In this document: positions 1-9,458 of the stretch, one piece after another
Layout of the letters: every line of letters starts with the position of its first letter
How positions within the stretch are numbered: the first letter of the stretch is position 1
DNA from: CALOBA01 sp942491465
GTDB lineage: Bacteria > Pseudomonadota > Gammaproteobacteria > Chromatiales > Chromatiaceae
Length of the DNA stretch: 64,000 bases
Reading direction: 5' to 3'
Assembly: GCA_942491465.1 (NCBI GenBank)
Contig: CALOBA010000057.1
Span: 1-64,000, forward strand
The notes under the pieces: model-generated
Told to the model about the DNA's origin: nothing
Database searches by the model: none
What the model saw: only the letters and a program-made list of their open reading frames with translations
Position numbers and translations under genes: made by a program

Positions 1-1
1 C

Positions 2-3000
2 AAGGCGGGCAACGACATCACCTGGCAGGTGCTCGCGAGCTTCAACTGGGGCACGGTGGTCCCGCGCGAGCTGCTGCGGGCGCTGATCGAGACCATCGGC
101 ATTGATCTCAAGGCGCTGATGGACAGCGCCAAGCGCAACAAGCCCGAGCGCATCAAGCTCAATCCCGACCAGGATCTGCACGGCAAGCTGCTGATCCCCA
201 AGCTGCTGACCCGCGACGACCTCGCGGTCGAGCAGACCCACACCATCAAGGTCAAGACGCTGAGGCCGGCCAATGCGGTCCTGATGCCGAAGCTGGACAA
301 ATGGTTCATCCCGGAGGAAGAGACCTGCGACCTGAGCTACAGCCTGCACGGTCTGAAGGACACCGCAGACGCCCTCGAGCTGGACATCTACGGCTCGAAC
401 TACTGTGACTGCACCGGCTACAACAACGGCCTCGGCGTGTTCGGGGACCCGGCCACGATGCAGAAGAAGCCCCTCTTCCGCAAGGACGACCTCGACGCCG
501 CCGAGCGCAAGGAGGACGGCGCCCACCAGTGGACCGGCGAGTGCACGATCACCGAGGGACCGCTGTCGAAGAAGCTGAAGGACCAGGCCAAGCGCCACGT
601 CAACGTCGCCTTCTCACCCTACACCGTGCACCTGCGCTACATGAAGAAGCCGCAGGGCGCACCGACGGATCTCCCGCAGCTCCTGCTCCAGCCCTACTGG
701 CCCCAGTGGGAGGAAAAGGAGACCGTCCCACCGGTGAAGACCAAGGACTTTGCATCGACCCCGGCGAAGATCGGCTGGAAGAACGCGGCCGATCAGGACA
801 GCGGAGTGGTCGAGATCAGCGATGCTCAGGGCCATCTGGTGTGGATGCGTGCACTCAGCGCAGAGGAGCTCAAGAAGGGCACCAAGGGCGTCGAATGGGA
901 CAAGACCTATCTCCCAGGCATGCTCAACGGGGCCTTCGCGCCAAGCTATATCGACGACGATGCCGCCCCTTGGACCGATGCGGACAAAGGCGCCAAGCGG
1001 CGTGACCACGGGCTGCTGTTCCGCAGCACGCCCTACAGCGTCCGGGTGACGACCTATAAGCAGGAGAAGAAGGACGACAGCTTCAAGATCAAATGGAAGC
1101 TCCTGCACACCGGCGCACGGCTCAAGCGCGGCATCATCCGCATCGTCGACGCCAAGGAGCGCGTGGTGCTGATGCGCGGCCTGCCCGAGGCCAAGCTCTC
1201 CGAGAACACCGACCATACCTTCGAATGGGACGGCAAGTACGCCGAGGGCGTGGAATACGACGACCACAAGGAGGCCGACCCGTCGCAGATGCCCTATCGG
1301 GTCGAGATCCGCGCCCACACCAAAGAGGGCGAGAGCGAGGGCCTGGCGCTCGCAGCGCGGCACTCGGAGGTGCGCCTGTACTGCCACGACGGGCTGCTGA
1401 ACCCCGTCCACCGCGCCTACGATGCGCGCGAATCCAAGCCCGCCCTGGCCCTGGAGCCCGCCAAGCATTACCCGAAGCCCGCCCCGTCCTCCGGCGAGAC
1501 CGCGTTGTACTATCAGTACAAGCTGGCCGAGGCCGGCTACCATCCGGGACCGGTCAACGGCAAACGCGACAACAGCCTGGACGGCGAGGCGGTGTACAAG
1601 ATCGCCCTGCGCGAGCTCAAGCGCTCGGTGCCGCGCGACGGCGCCGCCAGCGCCGGCGACTTCCGCCGCCTGGCCCTGCATGGCGGCGCCATCGAGGCGG
1701 AGAACAGCGAGACGACCACCGCCATCGACACCCTGCGCGCCGGCGATCGGCGCAAGCCCTTCGGCACCAAGGCCCTGATCGACGCCAACAGCGAAGACCC
1801 GACCCTATCGGACAACGACTACGCGGCCCGGCTGCGCGATCCTAAGAAGGATATCGTGGTCTGGATCGACGACCGTCAGTACTACACCGACACGGCGGGC
1901 TCCTGGGACCCGCTGAACGCCGGCATGTTTGCCACCTCCAGCACCGAGGTCGGCCGCGCCGGCCTGCTCGACTATCGGGGCGACATGGACATCGGCGACA
2001 ACCAAGTCACCAAGACCGCCGACGCCGTGCCCCGGCCCTGGCTCCCGCTCAAGGCGCAGCCCACCCTGCTCGCCAAGGCCGACCCGTTGACCCCGAGCTA
2101 TTCCGACGGCAAGGTGCGCATCGCCGATGAGGCCAAGCGCGCCAAGATGCGCCGGGCCATCGGGCCGCTGCGGGTGGACTGGTGCTTCGACGAGTTGCCC
2201 TACGACATCGAGCCCATCGACACCGGGCTCTATCACCGACAGCTGATGCGCAACCGTCGGCTGGTCGCGCACCACCTCTACGACCAATCGGCGACCCACC
2301 AGCGCCCGGACAGCCCGCGTCAGGTGCGCTACACCAACTGCACGGCCGCCCTCGGCGGCATTCGCCCGGCCGCGGCCAGCTATTACGAAAAGGCCTTCGC
2401 GCGCGGGGACCTGAGCCTCGCGCCCTGGCGCGGCACCGCCGACGCCACCACCCAGACCATCGCCACGGTCATCCACGACCACATCACCGATCCCAACGCC
2501 GACGACACCAAACGCTTCGAGCAGGTCTACGAGCCGTTGATCGGCACCGCCGGGGCCTACTTCGTGCCGTCGCGCATCGCCGGGGACGGCTGGCGCGTGC
2601 GCGCCCGGATCAACTTCGAGCCCTTCACCGACTACGCCTTCCCGAACCTGGAGACCCTCAAGCAGCGCTATCCGGTGACGCCCAATGCCGCCGGCGCCGA
2701 GCTGCGCAACTGGCGGCGGGCGTCCATCCGCGGGCATGTGTTCTGGCAGGCCGACCCCGGCGCTTATCCGAACCACTTCGCATCCTACATGGGCCGCTTC
2801 CGCACCCTCTGGAAGCAGGCCCATCTGTATGTCGTACACCAGGCCGGGGCGGCGACCAGCTTCTCCGTCAACGATTTGCTGACACATTTCGGCAGCGCCT
2901 ACACCAACCCGGCGGACGGCCATCCGATGAACGCCAGCACCGCGTTCAAGAGCATGGTCCGACGCACATTGGAGCACGAGGCCAGCGGCCTTGCCGCAGG

Positions 3001-3880
3001 GGCGCTCGACCCCATCCCGCTGACGCCAAGGCGGCTGTCGTTTACGACCGAGGCGAACATCACCCTGAACACCGACTATTCCTGGGCCTACAGCGGCCGG
3101 CCGAACTACGGCTACCCGTATCCGAGCGCCCAGGGGCTGGCACAGGGGGACCTGTTCAGCGACTTTCTGAACGAGCAGATCGCCAACACCATCTGGGACA
3201 AGTACAACCCATCGGTGCTGTACGCCTTCGTCGCCGGCGCCGAGCGCCTCAGCGGGCACATGCGCGGCCATCTCTTGGTCGAGTTCCTCAGCTCGCCGGA
3301 GCTGGACTGCGTCCAGTACCAGTGCAACGGTGCGACCACACACACGTATTGGTACCTGGACCAGGCCGGCGGCACCACGCAGCAAAACGCGCGCTGCCCG
3401 TTCCCGGGCTGCACCCAGCCACCGCCGCTGCCCCCCGGCCCCGCCACGGGCGCGCCCAGCACCTTGTCGGCGACCGGCACGACCGACCGGAACCGGATCG
3501 CGATGGACGCCATCGGCCTCGGCCTCGGCGCCACCTATCTCTACTCCGACAGCGGCAATGCCGACACCTGGGTCCATGAGGCCGGTCACCACCGCCATAT
3601 GGAGCACGCCGCCGATGCCGGCCCGAACCCCAAGCAGCACGACTACGCATCCCATCGGCGCGCCACCACGCACAACGGCTGGGGCGGCGACTGGGCCAAG
3701 TCGGACAACAAGCACTGGGACGTCGGCTGCGTCATGAGCTACAACGACGACATCATCGCCGACGCCCATTACAGCAGCCGCATCTGCTTCTGCGGCAAGT
3801 GTCTGCTGCGCATCCGCGGCTGGCGCATCGAGGGTCTCACCGATCTGGGCACCAACATGGTCGAGCCGAACTACTGGTGA
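2..3880 (+). CDS. Very large zincin-type metallopeptidase-like protein, 5' end outside window
   Basis: The frame is open to the left edge, so the gene is 5'-truncated by the window; the first start-like codon, GTG at 29, sits inside a sequence that already reads as protein. About 1290 residues are visible. Two segments (about nt 770-920 and 1090-1260) look like repeated FlgD-type beta-sandwich units, each with a V/IxDAxxxxVxxM core followed by a WD motif. Nt 1500-1660 resembles a peptidoglycan-binding fold (LAEAGYHPGPVNG). Near the C-terminus a zinc-binding HEAGHHRH motif is encoded at about nt 3575-3598, followed by a downstream MSYN that could be the Met-turn and by several Cys residues near the end. 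This arrangement suggests a metallopeptidase domain. Large proteins with such mosaics occur as contractile-injection-system or secreted effectors, but no injection-system gene is visible here, so that role is a guess. The next gene starts 203 nt downstream on the same strand. Confidence 0.75.
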   Translation, partial: KAGNDITWQVLASFNWGTVVPRELLRALIETIGIDLKALMDSAKRNKPERIKLNPDQDLHGKLLIPKLLTRDDLAVEQTHTIKVKTLRPANAVLMPKLDKWFIPEEETCDLSYSLHGLKDTADALELDIYGSNYCDCTGYNNGLGVFGDPATMQKKPLFRKDDLDAAERKEDGAHQWTGECTITEGPLSKKLKDQAKRHVNVAFSPYTVHLRYMKKPQGAPTDLPQLLLQPYWPQWEEKETVPPVKTKDFASTPAKIGWKNAADQDSGVVEISDAQGHLVWMRALSAEELKKGTKGVEWDKTYLPGMLNGAFAPSYIDDDAAPWTDADKGAKRRDHGLLFRSTPYSVRVTTYKQEKKDDSFKIKWKLLHTGARLKRGIIRIVDAKERVVLMRGLPEAKLSENTDHTFEWDGKYAEGVEYDDHKEADPSQMPYRVEIRAHTKEGESEGLALAARHSEVRLYCHDGLLNPVHRAYDARESKPALALEPAKHYPKPAPSSGETALYYQYKLAEAGYHPGPVNGKRDNSLDGEAVYKIALRELKRSVPRDGAASAGDFRRLALHGGAIEAENSETTTAIDTLRAGDRRKPFGTKALIDANSEDPTLSDNDYAARLRDPKKDIVVWIDDRQYYTDTAGSWDPLNAGMFATSSTEVGRAGLLDYRGDMDIGDNQVTKTADAVPRPWLPLKAQPTLLAKADPLTPSYSDGKVRIADEAKRAKMRRAIGPLRVDWCFDELPYDIEPIDTGLYHRQLMRNRRLVAHHLYDQSATHQRPDSPRQVRYTNCTAALGGIRPAAASYYEKAFARGDLSLAPWRGTADATTQTIATVIHDHITDPNADDTKRFEQVYEPLIGTAGAYFVPSRIAGDGWRVRARINFEPFTDYAFPNLETLKQRYPVTPNAAGAELRNWRRASIRGHVFWQADPGAYPNHFASYMGRFRTLWKQAHLYVVHQAGAATSFSVNDLLTHFGSAYTNPADGHPMNASTAFKSMVRRTLEHEASGLAAGALDPIPLTPRRLSFTTEANITLNTDYSWAYSGRPNYGYPYPSAQGLAQGDLFSDFLNEQIANTIWDKYNPSVLYAFVAGAERLSGHMRGHLLVEFLSSPELDCVQYQCNGATTHTYWYLDQAGGTTQQNARCPFPGCTQPPPLPPGPATGAPSTLSATGTTDRNRIAMDAIGLGLGATYLYSDSGNADTWVHEAGHHRHMEHAADAGPNPKQHDYASHRRATTHNGWGGDWAKSDNKHWDVGCVMSYNDDIIADAHYSSRICFCGKCLLRIRGWRIEGLTDLGTNMVEPNYW

Positions 3881-4083
3881 TCCGGATGCCCGATGATCCG
3901 CATACCACCGCTGCGGGCCACCTCCGGTGGTTCCACCGCCGCGGCCTGCGCCATCGGGCAGCGACCGTCGCTCAGCCGCCGACACGGCATCGGCACCGAA
4001 CCATTCCCCGCAACCGCATCCCCTGGGCCGAGCTGGCGCTGTGCTGTCTGCTGCTCGTCCCGATCCAGGCGGAGGTCCAAGCC

Positions 4084-5634
4084 ATGAGCACCGACGACAT
4101 TCAAGACATCGACGAGATCGAGGACGACGACGGCCAAGGCGGCGACGCCGCGGCGATCACGCTGCGCGTCGAGCCGCAGAACCCCGGCTGGTTGATCGGC
4201 ACCCCGTTCCCGGTCGCTGTGACCATGACCAACACCGGCGGCGAGGTCATCGAGGTGCCGGACCCGCAAGGACCGTCGCCGTTCGTCTATGAACTGATCC
4301 CGCAGGATCGCGACGGCATCCCCCGCACGCTGAGCAAGCGCTCCGCACGACTCGCGCTGCGGCCCGACGCCCGGCGCCGACCGCCCGTCAAGCTAGTCAG
4401 CCTCGCCGCCGGCGCCGGGCAGCAGCACCATGAAGACCCGGGCGCGTATCTGTTCGAGCCGACCCCCGCCGGCAGCTATGGTCTGCGGGCGGTGTTTCAG
4501 CCAGCCGGGGGCCGGGCGCTGCTCTCGGCGCCGGTGCCGGTGCAGCTGCGCACGCCCGAGCCGTTGCATCTGCGCCATGCCGCCGCCCCCGGCATTCCGT
4601 TCCTGTCCACCGCCTTTGTCGAGGCCGGTGCCGACGCGAAGCCGACGCTCTATCTGCGCGAGCTCATCACCGACGGCCTGGCCCTGGTCGGCAACGCCTA
4701 CCCGCTGCCGGTGGCCGACGCCGGCGCCATCGAGCAGCTCGCGCTGACCATCTCCGACCAGCCTCCGCAGTATTTCCGCTGGGTCGCCTGGCGCATCGGC
4801 GATGCGGTGCATGCCGGCTTCGCCCAGCGCTGGTCGCCCCGGCTGCTGAGCACACCGGCCCGGCCGGGGCTGCGCGGGCTCGACCTGTCCCCCATCGGCT
4901 GGCAATACGACGTCGCCGAGGCCGAGGTCGCGGCCCTGGGGCTGGGCGACGACGACCGCCCGATGCTTGCCACCATGGCCTTCGGCGTCGAGGGCGCAGA
5001 CCATGCCGACGTCAGCCTCGCCCCCACCGGCCTGGAGCGCCTGCCGCAGGCCTGGACCCTGGCCCGCAGCGGCGGGCGCGGCTCCGCGGCCCGCTATTGG
5101 CTGGTCGCGGCCTCCGCGAGCGAGACCGACGGCGCAACCGAGGCCAAGGCCGGGCTTGCCATCGAAGCCGTCGAGGTCGGCGGCGCAACGCCGGGCACCC
5201 CGGCGACGCTGTATCGGGGCGACGAGCCACTGACCGCGATGGCGATCTCCGCCACACCGGCCGCCGGCGAGCCGTTCGCCGACCTGCTGCTCGGACCCGC
5301 CGGCAAGGAGAACCGGACCATGACCTTTCTGCGCGTGCGCCTCAACGACGGCGAGGTGCTGCGCAGGATGGCCTGGCGGTTCCCGGCCCAATTCCTGGAT
5401 CGTGCCCCCACCGCCAGCTGGGCCCTGCCGCCCATCCCCGCCGACGAGCCGCTGATCCTCACCAACCTCGACGGCCGGCTCCTGGCCATCGAGATCGACG
5501 AGAAACCGCGCTTCACCCGCGTCGACCCGGGCCCGGTCAGCCATCCGGCGCTGCTGCAGACCGGCGGCGGACTCTGGGCGGTCTGGCTCAGCGAGACCAC
5601 GGGATTCAACGCGGCGCTGCTGAAGAAACGCTGA
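4084..5634 (+). CDS. Unrecognised 516-aa protein downstream of the metallopeptidase
   Basis: The product is not recognised. The ATG at 4084 was chosen because GGAGG lies 8 nt upstream (4071-4075). An in-frame ATG at 3886 would add an Arg-rich stretch and a hydrophobic run (LALCCLLLVPI) ending in Gln-Ala, which could be a late signal peptide, so the start is not settled. The N-terminus is acidic (EIEDDD). It is followed by a beta-rich segment (VTMTNTGGEVIEVPD) typical of Ig-like domains that read 'norm of tolerance' sandwich folds, and by a long region without recognisable catalytic motifs. It follows the metallopeptidase in the same direction and may be its partner (immunity, adaptor or co-secreted factor); that is inference from position only. 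Confidence 0.7.
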   Translation: MSTDDIQDIDEIEDDDGQGGDAAAITLRVEPQNPGWLIGTPFPVAVTMTNTGGEVIEVPDPQGPSPFVYELIPQDRDGIPRTLSKRSARLALRPDARRRPPVKLVSLAAGAGQQHHEDPGAYLFEPTPAGSYGLRAVFQPAGGRALLSAPVPVQLRTPEPLHLRHAAAPGIPFLSTAFVEAGADAKPTLYLRELITDGLALVGNAYPLPVADAGAIEQLALTISDQPPQYFRWVAWRIGDAVHAGFAQRWSPRLLSTPARPGLRGLDLSPIGWQYDVAEAEVAALGLGDDDRPMLATMAFGVEGADHADVSLAPTGLERLPQAWTLARSGGRGSAARYWLVAASASETDGATEAKAGLAIEAVEVGGATPGTPATLYRGDEPLTAMAISATPAAGEPFADLLLGPAGKENRTMTFLRVRLNDGEVLRRMAWRFPAQFLDRAPTASWALPPIPADEPLILTNLDGRLLAIEIDEKPRFTRVDPGPVSHPALLQTGGGLWAVWLSETTGFNAALLKKR

Positions 5635-5650
5635 TCGCTGATCCGCAAAT

Positions 5651-6079
5651 ATGATGATCTTCCAACACCGCATCGACATCGCCACCCGCGGCCGCGGCAC
5701 CTACAACATCACCGGCGACATCGAGCAGGCGGTCCGCTCCGCCGGCATCGCCACCGGCCTCTGCCACGTCTTCGTCCAGCACACCAGCGCCTCGCTGATC
5801 ATCTGCGAGAACGCCGACCCCAGCGTCCGCAGCGACCTGGAGGCATTCATGGCCCGGCTGGTCCCGGACGGCGACCGCCTGTTCCAACACATCGATGAAG
5901 GCGCCGACGACATGCCGGCCCACATCCGCGCGATCCTCACCAAGATGGACCTGACGCTGCCGGTCAGCGACGGGCACTGTGCCCTGGGCACATGGCAAGG
6001 GGTCTACCTCTACGAGCACCGCACCCATCCTCATCGCCGACGGGTGCTGGTCACCGTACAGGGCGTCGGCAGCCCCTGA
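5651..6079 (+). CDS. YjbQ / UPF0047 family protein
   Basis: This 142-residue protein matches the YjbQ (UPF0047, secondary thiamine-phosphate synthase-like) family over its full length, which is typically about 135-140 aa. Visible signatures are HTSASL at residues 44-49, ENADP at 53-57, DMPAHIRA around 87-94, and the C-terminal LGTWQGVYLYEHR with a trailing basic tail. Members show weak thiamine-phosphate synthase activity in vitro, but the physiological role is unknown. Two adjacent ATG codons (5651 and 5654) are possible starts. The gene begins 16 nt after the preceding stop, so cotranscription is likely, although no functional link is evident. Confidence 0.9.
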   Translation: MMIFQHRIDIATRGRGTYNITGDIEQAVRSAGIATGLCHVFVQHTSASLIICENADPSVRSDLEAFMARLVPDGDRLFQHIDEGADDMPAHIRAILTKMDLTLPVSDGHCALGTWQGVYLYEHRTHPHRRRVLVTVQGVGSP

Positions 6080-6309
6080 TGCGCCGCGTTGTTTGGCGCG
6101 ACCATGCCCAGGACGCCATGAACAGGGGTAAGCAGCGCGTTCGGTATCGGCGTTAAACCTGCTGATCCAGATGGAAAAATGCGGACCGCAGTCAGGCACA
6201 ATCGGGGCTGATCAGACACCTTTAATCGCGGGATGAGCAGGCCCCGAGGGCGCCGGCGATGGTTGGCGCCGCTCGAGGTCCTCCCCGACCAGCACCGACA
6301 CCACCGCTT
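6080..6309. other. Intergenic gap, no gene recognised
   Basis: This is 230 nt between the YjbQ-family gene and the next membrane protein. No conserved coding sequence, tRNA or clear terminator was recognised. Confidence 0.5.
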
Positions 6310-7452
6310 ATGCTGCGCGTCAAATACGACCCACCCCCGGACCTGGAGCCGCTGCCGCGCGCCCGGGTCAAACCCCTGACCCACCATGAGATCCTGACCC
6401 TGGTCAGCCCGTTCGCCGCGCACGACCTGCACGTGGACCTGGGGGCCAGCGATCGGGCCGAGCGGCTGCTCGCGTTCAAGCCGATCCTCTACCAGGGCAA
6501 TGATGCCGAACGGACCGAGCTTCAGGCACAGCTCTACCTGGAGACCCCCGAGGCCGAGCACTTCCGGCTGATCCGCATGCTGCATCACCCATCGGGGGTC
6601 GCGGCCAGCCTATATGTCGACGGCAACGACCCCGCCGCCATGCTCGAGCGGGTGCTCGCCGTCGATCCCGGCCGCCAATTCGACCGCTATGCCGGCATCC
6701 TCCTCACCCGCAGCTACCGGCTCAACATGCAGGCAGCCGCCGACACGGGGCCGGAGCTGACGCGGGCCGAGGCGGACTTCGGCAGCATCCATCTGACGGT
6801 GAACACCCGCACCGGGCGCGGCATGCCGGTGGAGCTGACGCTGGGCGCCGACGACAGCAACCTGCCCCACATCCCCCAGGACCTGCTGGCCGTGCTCGGC
6901 TGGGACTGGCGCCCCCTGCGGCGCTTGGGGCGGCGCTGGCGCGCCACCCTGCGGGTGGTCCGCGACGAGCCGGCGCGCACCGCCGATACCGAGGCCAAGC
7001 TGGCACGCACCGTCACCCATCTCTCCCACACCCTGGCGCAACCGCCGCGGGCCTATCACCCCCGCTTCCACGATCAGCGCTGGAAGGTGGCCCTGCGCCG
7101 GGTGCTGCCGCTGGTCGCCGGGCTGGGCTTGCTCGCCGCCACCCCGATGATCCAGCTACTCGACCTGAGCGACGGCTCCATGCTGCGGATGCTCATCTTC
7201 CATTCGCCGCCGATGCTGCTGGTGGGCATGTTCATGCTCAAGGAGATGCCCAGATTCGAGATCCCGCCGCGCCCGCGACCACTGCCCGACGACGCCTGGG
7301 TGCCGCTGAACGGCCTGCCGGAGCCCCCGACCGGCCAGGCCCCGCCGCCGGAGCGCCCAATGCGGCCGAAGGGTTCCGCGCTGTCGGCGCTGGGCCAATC
7401 CATGCTGCCCATCGGCAGGCGCGTCGTCCGCGGCCTGCGCCGCGGGCGCTGA
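6310..7452 (+). CDS. Hypothetical protein with C-terminal membrane hairpin
   Basis: The family is not recognised. The ATG at 6310 is preferred; the reading frame extends to 6259, but the extra residues are a low-complexity Pro/Arg stretch. The 380-aa product has a soluble N-terminal region of about 250 residues. Two hydrophobic segments follow around residues 262-280 (VLPLVAGLGLLAATPMI) and 290-310 (MLIFHSPPMLLVGMFML), then a Pro-rich cytoplasmic or periplasmic tail. It converges on the S9 peptidase gene with only 3 nt between the stop codons. No catalytic motif was seen, so no function is assigned. Confidence 0.65.
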   Translation: MLRVKYDPPPDLEPLPRARVKPLTHHEILTLVSPFAAHDLHVDLGASDRAERLLAFKPILYQGNDAERTELQAQLYLETPEAEHFRLIRMLHHPSGVAASLYVDGNDPAAMLERVLAVDPGRQFDRYAGILLTRSYRLNMQAAADTGPELTRAEADFGSIHLTVNTRTGRGMPVELTLGADDSNLPHIPQDLLAVLGWDWRPLRRLGRRWRATLRVVRDEPARTADTEAKLARTVTHLSHTLAQPPRAYHPRFHDQRWKVALRRVLPLVAGLGLLAATPMIQLLDLSDGSMLRMLIFHSPPMLLVGMFMLKEMPRFEIPPRPRPLPDDAWVPLNGLPEPPTGQAPPPERPMRPKGSALSALGQSMLPIGRRVVRGLRRGR

Positions 7453-7455
7453 GCC

Positions 7456-9453
7456 TCAGCGCAGCTCGGCGGTGCTGCCGTCCATGGCCTGCCGCGGCTC
7501 GGCGCGCCCGCCGAGTTGCTCGGCCAGGAACTGCTCGATGTGGGCATTGGCGTCCATCCGGTTCTGCGGGCGGGCGAAGCCGTGGCCCTCGTCGGGGAAC
7601 ACCAGATAGGTGACGGGCAGGTCCTTCTCGCGCATCGCGGCGACGATCTGATCCGACTCGGCGATCTTCACCCGCGGATCATTGGCCCCTTGCAGGACCA
7701 TCAGCGGGGCGGCGATGGCGTCGACGTGGAACAGCGGGGAGATGCGCCGGTTCAGCGCCGGGTCGTTCTCGATATCGCCGACGCGGCGCACCAGCTGCTG
7801 CTTCATCGGCGCCCAATAGGGCGGGATCGATGCAAACAGCGTGGCGATGTTGGACGGCCCTACGATGTCCACGCCGCAGGCAAAGCGCTCCGGCGTGAAG
7901 GCGAGCCCGGCCAGGGCCGCATAGCCGCCGTAGGAGCCGCCGTAGATGCACACCCGCTGGGGATCGGCGATGCCTTCAGCGACGGCCCAGCGCACCGCAT
8001 CGGTCAGGTCGTGCTGCATGGCGCCGACCCCCCACTCACCGTTGCCGGCGTTCAGGAACGCCTTGCCAAAGCCGGTGGAGCCGCGGAAATTGACCTGCAG
8101 CACGGCATAGCCGCGGTTCGCGAGCCACTGGGCATTGGCATCGAAGCCCCAGTGGTCCCGCGCCCAGGGGCCGCCGTGGACCAGCAGCACCATCGGCAGC
8201 GGCTGGGTCGGCTTGTTCGTGAGCGTGGGGGCGGCGGCCTCCAGCGGCAGGCTCAGGTAGCTCGGCAGCCTGAGCCCGTCGCGGGCCTCGATGAGTACCG
8301 GGCGCATCTTCGCCAACCGGTAATCCGCCAGCTCCGGGCGGGTGACGAACAACGGCTCCAGGCGGCGCTCGGCGCGGTGGTAGAGGTGATAGCTGACGGC
8401 GCCATCGTCGGGGGCGTAGGCGACCACCCAGCGGTCGTCGGCATGGGTGCGCTCCGCGACGATCAGCGTACCGCGGGCCGAATCCTCCAGGAACGCCAGG
8501 TCGTCCTTGACCGCCGCGTCGACCACCCGCCACTCCGGGCGCTGATAGTCGAATTCCACCGCCTCGATACGGTGCTCGGTGGGGTGCATCATCACCCCGG
8601 CCACATCGCTCTGCGGGTGGGTGGCGATCTCGTCGAGCGTCTTGCCGGTGCTGGCATCCACGGCGATCAGCCGGCTGGTATCGCTGCCCAGCGAGCTGGT
8701 GATGTAGAGCCGCTCCCCGGTCGCGTCGAAGGCAAAGGCGGCACCGCTCTCCTCGAACGGGAAGCGGATCAGGTCGCGCCAGGCCGCATCCGGGGTATCG
8801 CGCACCCGCAGCAGCGTGTCGCCGGTGGCCATGTCCGAGGCCATGGCGGCGCGGATGCGGAAATCGGCATCGGTGATCCAGTCCACCACGTCGCCGGGGT
8901 TCTCGGTCTCCAGCGTCGTCTCGCCGCTGGCCAGATCGATGCGGTACATATCGAAGACGCTGGGATCGCGCCGATTCAGGCCGATCAGCACCGCATTGGG
9001 GTGGCCGGGATCGGTGATCAGGTTCTCGGCCCGAACGCCGTCGTAGGGGGTCAGATCCCGGACCTCGCCGCCGTCGATAGCGACGGCGTAGAGGTGCCAG
9101 TTCTCATCGCCGCCCTGATCCTGCAGGTAGAGCAGACGTCGGCTGTCCTCGGCCCAGGTGTGCATACGGATGCCGCGCACCTTGTCGTCGGTGACCTGCC
9201 GCGGCGGCGTCGCGCGATCCGCCGGCTGCACCCAGACGTTGAGCACGCCCTCGGTGGACGGCGCGAGCCAGCTCAGGTGGCCCCCGTCCGGGGCAATGCG
9301 GGCCTGGGTCTGGGTCGGATTACCGAACAGGATTTCGCGGGGGATCAGGTCCGGCGGCGTCGAGGCCGCTGCGGCCGGGGTCAGGGTGCTCAGGGTCATG
9401 ATCAGGCTCGGAATCAGGTTGCGGTAAAGCGATCCGCCGGGGGCGCGGCGCAT
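7456..9453 (-). CDS. S9 family (prolyl oligopeptidase-like) serine peptidase
   Basis: This 665-residue secreted peptidase of the S9 family (acylaminoacyl-peptidase/dipeptidyl-peptidase-like) has an N-terminal WD-like beta-propeller and a C-terminal alpha/beta-hydrolase domain. The nucleophile elbow GGSYGGY is encoded near nt 7930. The acid residue is in GANDPRVK and the histidine is in DEGHGFARP near the C-terminus, giving a complete Ser-Asp-His triad. ATG at 9453 gives a signal-peptide-like start (SLIMTLSTLTPAAAAS). An upstream TTG at 9462 would overlap the trxB stop by 4 nt. The gene directly follows trxB on the same strand and is probably cotranscribed with it. It likely degrades short peptides in the periplasm. 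Confidence 0.92.
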   Translation of the reverse strand: MRRAPGGSLYRNLIPSLIMTLSTLTPAAAASTPPDLIPREILFGNPTQTQARIAPDGGHLSWLAPSTEGVLNVWVQPADRATPPRQVTDDKVRGIRMHTWAEDSRRLLYLQDQGGDENWHLYAVAIDGGEVRDLTPYDGVRAENLITDPGHPNAVLIGLNRRDPSVFDMYRIDLASGETTLETENPGDVVDWITDADFRIRAAMASDMATGDTLLRVRDTPDAAWRDLIRFPFEESGAAFAFDATGERLYITSSLGSDTSRLIAVDASTGKTLDEIATHPQSDVAGVMMHPTEHRIEAVEFDYQRPEWRVVDAAVKDDLAFLEDSARGTLIVAERTHADDRWVVAYAPDDGAVSYHLYHRAERRLEPLFVTRPELADYRLAKMRPVLIEARDGLRLPSYLSLPLEAAAPTLTNKPTQPLPMVLLVHGGPWARDHWGFDANAQWLANRGYAVLQVNFRGSTGFGKAFLNAGNGEWGVGAMQHDLTDAVRWAVAEGIADPQRVCIYGGSYGGYAALAGLAFTPERFACGVDIVGPSNIATLFASIPPYWAPMKQQLVRRVGDIENDPALNRRISPLFHVDAIAAPLMVLQGANDPRVKIAESDQIVAAMREKDLPVTYLVFPDEGHGFARPQNRMDANAHIEQFLAEQLGGRAEPRQAMDGSTAELR

Positions 9454-9458
9454 CAGGT

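Noticed and set aside
1805..3985. A 726-aa open frame on the minus strand
   Set aside because: It is antisense to the metallopeptidase gene, with low-complexity Gly/Val/Ala composition typical of GC-rich shadow frames.
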